Part shown: positions 58,533 to 64,000 of the stretch, in pieces
Position numbering within the stretch: the first letter of the stretch is position 1
How the letters are laid out: each line of letters starts with the position of its first letter
Source of the DNA: Roseococcus pinisoli
GTDB taxonomy: Bacteria > Pseudomonadota > Alphaproteobacteria > Acetobacterales > Acetobacteraceae
Direction of reading: 5' to 3'
Length of the DNA stretch: 64,000 bases
Assembly: GCF_018413645.1 (NCBI RefSeq)
Contig: NZ_JAHCDA010000001.1
Location: 930,001-994,000 of the forward strand
Made by a program: the position numbers and the translations under genes
The notes under the pieces: model-generated
What the model saw: only the letters and a program-made list of their open reading frames with translations
Told to the model about the DNA's origin: nothing
Database searches by the model: none

Positions 58533-59504
58533 ATGCAGATCACGCGCCGCGCCGCCCTTGGCACCGCCATCGCCGTCCCGACCCTCGCGACGCCTGCCCT
58601 GGCGCAGGGCTGGCAACCGACGCGGCCGCTGCGGCTGGTCGTCACCTATCCGCCCGGCGGCGTGAACGACATCGTGGGGCGCATCATCGCCGAGCCGATG
58701 AGCCGCGAGCTCGGCCATCCCGTCGTCGTCGAGAACCGCGCCGGGGCGGGGGGCAATATCGGCACCGTCGCCGTCGCCCAGGCCGAGGCGGATGGCTACA
58801 CCATCCTCTTCGGCACGACGGCGATGTTCGGCGTGAACCCCATCCTCTACGCTAATTCCGGCGTCGACGCTGTGCGGGACTTCACGAGCCTCGGCACCAT
58901 CGGCGAGGTCGCCAATATCCTCTCCGTGGTGCCGGACCGCGTGCGCGCGACGAACATCCAGGAATTCGTGGCCGAGGCGAAGAGCCGGCCGCTGGTCTAT
59001 GGCTCGGTCGGCAACGGCTCGTCCTCGCATCTCTCGGCTACCGTCTTCCTGCGCATGGCCGGGATCGAGGCGACGCACGTTCCCTATCGCGGCTCCTCGC
59101 CGCTGGTCGCGGCCCTGCTGGCGAAGGAGGTCGATTTCGGCTTCGACACCACCGCCACCTCCACCGCGCAGATCCGCGCGGGCGCGATCCGTCCCCTCGC
59201 GGTCACGACGACGCGCCGCGCGAGCGCGCTGCCCGACGTGCCGACGATGATCGAGGCGGGGCTGCCGGGCTTCGACCTCGGCGTCTGGTTCAACCTCGCA
59301 GTGGCGAAGCGCACGCCGGCGCCCATCGTGGCCCGGCTCACCGAGGCGCTCGAGAAGTCGCGGGATGCGCTGACGGCGCAGCGCCTGGGCACCGCCTTCG
59401 TCGAGCCGCTGATCGTGCCGCGGGAGCAGAACCAGAGCTTCGTGGCGCAGAGCGCGGCGCGCTGGCAGGAAATTGCGCGGCAGGCGAACCTGCGGATCGA
59501 CTGA
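58533..59504 (+). CDS. Bug/TctC-family tripartite tricarboxylate receptor (3)
   Basis: The 323-residue product has a twin-arginine-like signal 'MQITRRAALGTAIAVPTLAT' ending in 'PALAQG'. Bug motifs are 'VTYPPGGVNDIVGRI', 'VVVENRAGAGGNIGTVAVAQAEADGYTILFG' and 'VPYRGSSPLVAALLAKEVDFGF'. It is an orphan: no TctAB genes adjoin. It sits where aroE or coaE would be expected after maf, so it may be a later insertion. The ligand is unknown. Confidence 0.92.
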   Translation: MQITRRAALGTAIAVPTLATPALAQGWQPTRPLRLVVTYPPGGVNDIVGRIIAEPMSRELGHPVVVENRAGAGGNIGTVAVAQAEADGYTILFGTTAMFGVNPILYANSGVDAVRDFTSLGTIGEVANILSVVPDRVRATNIQEFVAEAKSRPLVYGSVGNGSSSHLSATVFLRMAGIEATHVPYRGSSPLVAALLAKEVDFGFDTTATSTAQIRAGAIRPLAVTTTRRASALPDVPTMIEAGLPGFDLGVWFNLAVAKRTPAPIVARLTEALEKSRDALTAQRLGTAFVEPLIVPREQNQSFVAQSAARWQEIARQANLRID

Positions 59505-59534
59505 TCGCGGCTCTTTTGCCATGATCGGAACGGC

Positions 59535-59620
59535 GCGGGCGTGCCGGAATGGTAGACGGAAGGGACTTAAAATCCCTCGGCCGCAAGGCCGTGCGGGTTC
59601 GAGCCCCGCCGCCCGTACCA
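59535..59620 (+). tRNA. tRNA-Leu (anticodon TAA)
   Basis: The 86-nt gene includes the 3' CCA. The acceptor stem pairs GCGGGCG with CGCCCGT (one G-U), the anticodon stem AGGGA/TCCCT encloses a CTTAAAA loop with anticodon TAA reading UUA, a type II variable arm follows, and the T arm is GCGGG-TTCGAGC-CCCGC. It reads in the same direction as the Bug gene and the hydrolase and lies 30 bp after the former. Confidence 0.96.
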
Positions 59621-59657
59621 GCGCCGCCGATCTCACCCTGGATCATGGGAGCCGAGC

Positions 59658-60368
59658 ATGGACGCCCTCTCCTTCTCCGAGGAGGCACAGGCCGGCTGGC
59701 TGAGCGGCCGCCTTTCCGCCCGTCCGGGAAGCCCGATCGCGCCGCCGCTCCCCGCCGGGCTTCAGCACCCGCTGGGTGAAGGCGAGGGCCGGCCGCTGCT
59801 TCACGTCCCGGCCTCGCTGCCCGAGGGCGAGGTGCCCCTCCTCGTCATGTTCCACGGCGCGGGCTCCGATCCGGCGCGCGCGCTTCATCGCCTGGGCGGG
59901 GAGCCGGAGCAACGGCAATGCCTCGTCCTCGCCATCAAGTCGCGGAGCGCGACCTGGGACGTGCTGCAGGGCGGCTATGGCTATGACGTCGCGGTGCTGG
60001 ATTATGCGCTGACGGCGGTCTTCCGCCGGTTTCCCGTCGATCCCCGGCGCCTCGCGATCGCGGGCTTCTCGGATGGCGCCTCCTATGCGCTCTCGCTCGG
60101 CATCGCCAATGGCGATCTCTTTGCCCAGGCCATCGGCTTTTCGCCGGGCTTCGTGGCGCCGGGGCCGCGCCGCGGCCGGCCGGGCATCTTCGTCTCGCAC
60201 GGACGTGACGACGAGATCCTGCCCATCGACCGCTGCGGCCGCATGGTCACGGCCCTGCTGCGGGAGGAGGGATATGCCGTGCGCTACCTCGAATTCGAGG
60301 GCGGCCACATCCTCCCGCCCCAGATGGTGAGCGAGGCCCTGGCGAGCCTGGCGCCGCCCGCCGGCTGA
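59658..60368 (+). CDS. Alpha/beta hydrolase (phospholipase/carboxylesterase-like)
   Basis: The 236-residue product has the nucleophile elbow GFSDGAS, an acidic residue in 'VSHGRDDEILPID' and a catalytic His in 'EFEGGHILPPQ', the triad order of the phospholipase/carboxylesterase family. The N-terminal 'PLLVMFHGAGSDPARAL' carries the oxyanion-hole HGAG. It has no signal, so it is cytoplasmic. The ATG at 59658 is 37 bp after the tRNA. It probably has its own promoter. The substrate is unknown. Confidence 0.9.
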   Translation: MDALSFSEEAQAGWLSGRLSARPGSPIAPPLPAGLQHPLGEGEGRPLLHVPASLPEGEVPLLVMFHGAGSDPARALHRLGGEPEQRQCLVLAIKSRSATWDVLQGGYGYDVAVLDYALTAVFRRFPVDPRRLAIAGFSDGASYALSLGIANGDLFAQAIGFSPGFVAPGPRRGRPGIFVSHGRDDEILPIDRCGRMVTALLREEGYAVRYLEFEGGHILPPQMVSEALASLAPPAG

Positions 60369-60450
60369 CAATCGGGCGCCGCCCACGCTTTTCCCTTGCG
60401 TCGGCGCGATCCGGGCGGACAGGCTTCCCTCATTGGGAAAGGACGTCCGT

Positions 60451-62028
60451 ATGCGCCTCGTCGCCGTCGCTGCCGTGATCGGCGCGCTTGCCTTGCCTCG
60501 CCCTGTTCCCGCCGCCGACCTGTCGCTGGGCTATGGCGGCGCGATCACCTCGATGGATCCGCACTACCACGACCTGTCGCCCAACCACGCGGTGGCGCAG
60601 CACATCTTCGAGCAGCTGGTGACGACGGATTCCCAGATGCGGCCGATCCCCGGCCTCGCCCTCTCCTGGGGGGCGCTGAACGACCGGCTCTGGGAGGTGA
60701 GGCTGCGCCGCGGCGTCACCTTCCATGACGGCACGCCCTTCACGGCGGACGACGTGGTCTTCACCTATTCGCGCGTCCCCGAGGTCATCAACAGCCCGAG
60801 CTCGCTCGCGCGCTACACGCGCGCCGTCAGCCGGATCGAGGTGGTGGACGACCACACGATCCGCCTGCACACGGCCGAGCCCGTGCCGCTGATGCCGATG
60901 ATGATGGGCGCCTTCACCATCGTCTCCCGCCGTCACGGCACCGGCGCCGTGACGAGTGACTACAATTCCGGCCGCGCGGCGATCGGCACCGGCCCTTATC
61001 GCTTCGTCAGCTACGCGCCGGGCGACCGCGTGGCCCTGGCGCGCAATCCGAACTGGTGGGGGCCGGCCCAGCCCTGGGAGCGCGTGACCATCCGCATGCT
61101 GCCGAGCGACAGCGCGCGCGTCGCCGCGCTGCGCGCCGGCGACGTGGACGCGATCGACGCCGTGCCGACGCGCGACGTCGGGGCCATGCGGCGCGCCGGC
61201 AACCTGAACATCGTCGAGAAGCCGGGCCTTCGGCTGATCTACCTCTATCTGGACGTGAATCGCCCGGTGTCGCCGCTGGTCACCGACCATAACGGCCGGC
61301 CGATGACCGTGAATCCGCTGGGCGACCCGCGGGTTCGCCGCGCGCTGTCCATGGCGATCAACCGGCCGGGCATCGCGCGGCAGCTGATGGAAGGCTTCGC
61401 CGTGCCCACCGGGCAGCTCATGCCCGAAGGCGCGATGGGCTACGACCCCTCCATCCCCGTCCCCGCCTTTGATCCGGAGGGCGCCCGACGTCTGCTGGCG
61501 GAGGCCGGCTATCCCCAGGGCTTCCGCATCGCCCTCAACGGACCGAACGACCGCTACGTGAACGACGGCGAGATCGCGCAGGCCATCGCGCAGTTCTGGA
61601 CGCGGATCGGCGTGCGCACCGACGTCTCGGCCCAGCCGGCCAGCATCTTCTTCAGCCGCGTGCTGCGGGACGAATATTCGGCGAGCCTGATGGGCTGGTC
61701 CTCCAGCACCGGCGAGGCCGATACCCCCCTGACCGCGATCTCCGCCACCCAGGATCCGGCACGGGGCCGGGGCGCGGTCCTGCGGGCCTCGCACTACACC
61801 AATCCGGCGGTGGATACGCTGATCGACCGCGCGCTGGCGACCATCGATCCCCGGCAACGGGAGGCGCTCTACCAGGAGGCCATCCGCGATTCCATCCAGC
61901 GCGACGTGGCGGCGATTCCGCTGCATCACCAGGTCAATATCTGGGCCACCAGGCCCGGCATCACCTATGCGCCGCGCCTGCAGGAGACGTCCCGCGCCAT
62001 GGAATTCTCACCGGCGGCGCGGCGCTGA
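60451..62028 (+). CDS. ABC peptide-type substrate-binding protein, orphan
   Basis: The 525-residue SBP_bac_5 protein has a Sec signal 'MRLVAVAAVIGALALPRPVPAAD' and family blocks 'IFEQLVTTDSQMRPIPGLALSWGALNDRLWEVRLRRGVTFHDGTPFTADDVVFTYSRVP' and 'GTGPYRFVSYAPGDRVALARNPNWWG'. It binds peptides or related ligands. No permease or ATPase genes follow, so it may serve a transporter elsewhere, such as the ATPase-less cluster at 43-47 kb. The ATG at 60451 is preferred to a TTG six codons earlier, with AAGGA upstream. Confidence 0.92.
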   Translation: MRLVAVAAVIGALALPRPVPAADLSLGYGGAITSMDPHYHDLSPNHAVAQHIFEQLVTTDSQMRPIPGLALSWGALNDRLWEVRLRRGVTFHDGTPFTADDVVFTYSRVPEVINSPSSLARYTRAVSRIEVVDDHTIRLHTAEPVPLMPMMMGAFTIVSRRHGTGAVTSDYNSGRAAIGTGPYRFVSYAPGDRVALARNPNWWGPAQPWERVTIRMLPSDSARVAALRAGDVDAIDAVPTRDVGAMRRAGNLNIVEKPGLRLIYLYLDVNRPVSPLVTDHNGRPMTVNPLGDPRVRRALSMAINRPGIARQLMEGFAVPTGQLMPEGAMGYDPSIPVPAFDPEGARRLLAEAGYPQGFRIALNGPNDRYVNDGEIAQAIAQFWTRIGVRTDVSAQPASIFFSRVLRDEYSASLMGWSSSTGEADTPLTAISATQDPARGRGAVLRASHYTNPAVDTLIDRALATIDPRQREALYQEAIRDSIQRDVAAIPLHHQVNIWATRPGITYAPRLQETSRAMEFSPAARR

Positions 62029-62091
62029 CGCGCCCATAAATGCCACGGAACTGACACACGGCCGCCCGGTCGGACATGCTAAATCCCAGGC

Positions 62092-62169
62092 ATGAAAAAA
62101 GGATCTCGCTCGGGTAGCTCCCGGGCACGCGCCTGACAGCGTCCGCCTGGTCCTGAGGACCAGACGCCC
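62092..62169 (+). promoter_or_regulatory. Structured leader with short ORF and hairpin before a GNAT gene
   Basis: A 14-codon reading frame (62092-62136, MKKGSRSGSSRARA) precedes a 7-bp perfect hairpin CTGGTCC-TGA-GGACCAG near 62147-62163 with outer GCGT/ACGC pairs. A second hairpin GCCCC-AAG-GGGGC lies near 62166-62178. The arrangement recalls translational attenuators, but no T-run or ribosome-binding site decides it. Confidence 0.3.
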
Positions 62170-62208
62170 CAAGGGGGCTTCGGACATCAACAATTCTGTC
62201 AGGGTATC

Positions 62209-62829
62209 ATGTCTTCGTTCCGGGGCTATTCGCCCCTCGTCTACCGCCGGATCGGCCGCGCCGATCTGGCTCGCGTGGAATTGCTGGATCTCGATCCGGA
62301 GCAGGTCGAACGCTATCTCGACCCGCTGTCCGAGATCGTGGCGGCCGTCCGTAAGGGGCCGGCGCATTCGCTGATCGGCGTCGAGCTGGCTGGCGAGCTG
62401 ATCGGCTTCTACGTCGTCCATCCCGATCGCCGCGACGCCGCCTGCTGGTGGCTGGGCTGGCTCGCCCTGTCGCGCGCGCATCAGGGCTCGGGTCATGGCG
62501 GCGCCATCCTCGTCGCGGTGAGGGAGCGGCTGAGCCGCATCCCCGGCTGCCGGCGGATCCGCCTGCTGGTGGTCGCCGAGAATCACGGCGCTCGCCGCCT
62601 CTATGCCCGGCACGGCTTCCGGCTCGTGGACATCCGTCCCCGGACCGGCGACCTCGTGCTGGAGCATGATTGCGGCGACGGCCGGCCGGAGGGGCAGGTC
62701 ACCCCGCTTTCCCTCGGCCGGGGCTTCGCCTCCGACGCGTCGGGCCATCTGCGGCTGCGGCCGAAAGCCGGGCCGCATGCCGCCTGGGTCATCGGCGTGG
62801 AGCGTGGCCCGCCGGGCCTCGCCCCTTAG
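62209..62829 (+). CDS. GNAT-family N-acetyltransferase
   Basis: The 206-residue product has a GNAT core 'WLALSRAHQGSGHGGAILVAVRERLSRIPGCRRIRLLVVAENHGARRLYARHGFRLVD', with Q/R-G-x-G pyrophosphate loop HQGSGHG. The last ~50 residues are an extra Gly/Arg/Pro-rich tail after the fold. The ATG at 62209 follows AGGG by a few bases. It has a 180-bp leader with hairpins. Substrate unknown. Confidence 0.85.
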   Translation: MSSFRGYSPLVYRRIGRADLARVELLDLDPEQVERYLDPLSEIVAAVRKGPAHSLIGVELAGELIGFYVVHPDRRDAACWWLGWLALSRAHQGSGHGGAILVAVRERLSRIPGCRRIRLLVVAENHGARRLYARHGFRLVDIRPRTGDLVLEHDCGDGRPEGQVTPLSLGRGFASDASGHLRLRPKAGPHAAWVIGVERGPPGLAP

Positions 62830-62836
62830 CGCCTCA

Positions 62837-62866
62837 CCCCGATCAGATGGAATCATCCGGTCGGGT
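62837..62866. repeat. 30-bp intergenic repeat, copy B
   Basis: This is an inverted copy of the element at 52529-52558 with 27 of 30 identical positions. It begins eight bases after the GNAT stop. A second palindromic part, AGATCAT (62869-62875) and ATGATCT (62925-62931), extends the element up to the convergent enoyl-CoA hydratase stop. Confidence 0.75.
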
Positions 62867-62929
62867 AAAGATCATCGGAAAACAAAAGGGTAGAGCGTTT
62901 GCCGTGAGCCCTTGCGCACGGAAAATGAT

Positions 62930-63649
62930 CTAGCGGGAGGCGAGCATCTTCGCGCGATAGTCCTTCACGCGCTGGACCAGTCCGGGCCGCGCCATGGACC
63001 GCGCGAGGGCGGCGAGGTCGCCGTCGTCATCCGCCTGGCGCGAGCGGGCGTGCAGCATCGACACCGTCATGGGATCGAGCCGCTCGGCATCGCGCACGGC
63101 GGCGGGAACGACCTCATCCGCCGTGCCGATCGCGGTGGCGAAGCCCATCGCCAGGGCGGCCGGCGCATCGATCGGCTCGCCCTTGAGCAGCAGGGCCCGC
63201 GCCCGTGAATTCCCGACCAGCCCCGCCAGTCGCGCGGTGCCGAGCACCAGCCCGAAGGCCGGACCGGGGAAGCTGAAGCGCGCCTCTTCCTGCGCGACCC
63301 GATGGTCGCAGGCGGCGAAAAGATCCGCCCCCGCGCCGAAGATGCGGCCATTGCCGATGGCCATGGTCGTCACCGGTGCGCCATGCACCTTCTGCAGCAG
63401 CAGCTCGATCCGCAGGATGCGCAGCGCCAGATCGCCGTCGGAGATCGTGTCCAGGTCGCCGAGGTCGAGGCCGGTGCAGAAATGCTTGCCGGCGCCGCGC
63501 AGCACGATGAGCCGCGCGCCCGTCTCCACCGCCTCGTCGAAGGCGAGGGAGATCGCGTCCACCAGCTCGGCGCCCAGCGCATTGCCGCGATCCGGCCGGT
63601 CGAGCCATAGCGTCGCGACCGAGGCGTCGCGTTCAACCTTCACTGACAT
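62930..63649 (-). CDS. Enoyl-CoA hydratase/isomerase family protein
   Basis: The 239-residue crotonase has 'RPDRGNALGAELVDAISLAFDEAVE', 'IVLRGAGKHFCTGLDLGDLD' (oxyanion-hole region) and 'MAIGNGRIFGAGADLFAACDHRVAQEEARFSFPGPAFGLVLG'. The usual catalytic Glu positions are not both obvious, so isomerase, hydratase or another crotonase reaction is possible. The ATG at 63649 fits. It converges on the GNAT gene across repeat copy B. The pathway is unknown. Confidence 0.88.
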   Translation of the reverse strand: MSVKVERDASVATLWLDRPDRGNALGAELVDAISLAFDEAVETGARLIVLRGAGKHFCTGLDLGDLDTISDGDLALRILRIELLLQKVHGAPVTTMAIGNGRIFGAGADLFAACDHRVAQEEARFSFPGPAFGLVLGTARLAGLVGNSRARALLLKGEPIDAPAALAMGFATAIGTADEVVPAAVRDAERLDPMTVSMLHARSRQADDDGDLAALARSMARPGLVQRVKDYRAKMLASR

Positions 63650-63700
63650 GGGGTGACTCCGTGACCCTGGCGGGCCTGGGCCCGATTTCCTGGCGCATCC

Positions 63701-64000
63701 TCAAGGCGAGGGCAGCAGAACGATCAGCGCCCCCGCCCGGCGATCCACGCCGCTGCGGGTGAAGCCGCGCGTCCGTGCCTCGGCGCGGATGCGGTCGCGC
63801 TCGATGCCCATCCGGGAGAGCTCCAGCCCCACGGCGCGGGCGCGCCGCGCGGCCAGGCGCGCGCCGGTCTGCGCCCCGCCCTCATTCGCCGAAGCGAAGC
63901 CCAGGACGCAGATATTCCTCTCGCGATCGCCGCGCGCGAGCTCGGCGAGCGGTTCCAGCACGCCGCGGGCATCTGAACCCACGCGGTCCGCATTGCGGGC
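63701..64000 (-). CDS. OmpA-family domain protein, partial (C-terminus)
   Basis: The last 99 residues of a protein whose start lies beyond 64000 are present. They contain an OmpA-like peptidoglycan-binding fold: 'ICVLGFASANEGGAQTGARLAARRARAVGLELSRMGIERDRI', with the R-x-x-x-V/A pattern and Asp/Arg residues that contact diaminopimelate. It ends in 'GALIVLLPSP'. The open frame continues past the window, so the N-terminal domain and membrane location are unknown. Confidence 0.75.
   Translation of the reverse strand, partial: ARNADRVGSDARGVLEPLAELARGDRERNICVLGFASANEGGAQTGARLAARRARAVGLELSRMGIERDRIRAEARTRGFTRSGVDRRAGALIVLLPSP

Noticed and set aside
1-64000. CRISPR arrays, rRNA genes, prophage or insertion sequences
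   Set aside because: No regularly spaced repeats, rRNA signatures, integrase or transposase motifs were found on reading both strands.

Overview
The window reads as a chromosomal segment of a GC-rich alphaproteobacterium, most likely Acetobacteraceae (Roseomonas-like). The evidence is the alphaproteobacterial order mnmE-mnmG-rsmG-parA-parB, the hemE / pyruvate,phosphate dikinase regulatory protein pair seen around alphaproteobacterial origins, strongly GC-biased third positions, and many orphan Bug/TctC binding proteins. No rRNA, CRISPR array, prophage or recognisable transposase was seen. The assignment is inference from gene content; no database was searched.

Layout. 1-2.1 kb: Mla-type lipid transporter genes and an RNA 2'-O-methyltransferase. 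2.1-2.9 kb: a stretch with no recognisable gene. 2.9-4.0 kb: a serine hydrolase. 4.1-9.5 kb: parB, parA, rsmG, mnmG, mnmE on the minus strand, with two parS sites inside the rsmG/mnmG junction. 9.7-15.6 kb: ogt, a quinone oxidoreductase, a GNAT/alarmone-hydrolase/small-lipoprotein cluster, rho, hemJ and a heptose-bisphosphate-type phosphatase. 15.7-22.0 kb: a tightly coupled histidine cluster hisB-DUF2628-hisH-GNAT-hisA-GNAT, then hisF-hisE, a HIT protein and a SirB1-like protein. 22-25.2 kb: an alkylation-damage module (Ada plus a 2OG-Fe(II) oxygenase) with a match to the Ada operator upstream, next to a divergent MFS gene. 25.2-47.5 kb: catabolic and transport genes, including two MFS genes, an FAD-linked 2-hydroxyacid dehydrogenase divergent from an HpcH/HpaI aldolase, LysR regulators, PBP1C, a CaiB-type CoA transferase, Bug receptors, an aminotransferase, a cyclopropane-fatty-acid synthase and a DppABC-like cluster without ATPases. 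47.6-52.5 kb: a membrane protein, lysA and a DUF4175/TIGR02302 protein. 52.6-58.4 kb: MFS, HAD phosphatase, hemH, hemE, an intergenic region with the features of oriC, then the PPDK regulator and Maf. 58.5-64 kb: a third Bug receptor, tRNA-Leu(UAA), a hydrolase, an orphan peptide-type binding protein, a GNAT, an enoyl-CoA hydratase and the end of an OmpA-family gene.

How it fits together. The window appears to carry both parts of an origin domain: parABS near 4-6.4 kb, and a candidate oriC at 56.66-56.96 kb with two perfect DnaA boxes in an inverted repeat. In many alphaproteobacteria hemE-hemH-hemJ-rho-mnmE-mnmG-rsmG-parAB are close together; here hemE/hemH and hemJ/rho lie about 39 kb apart with a metabolic block between them. 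Other points worth a look are the 30-bp repeat in two convergent gene junctions, a lysine-rich N-terminal tail on HisE, and several well-formed dyads in divergent promoters.
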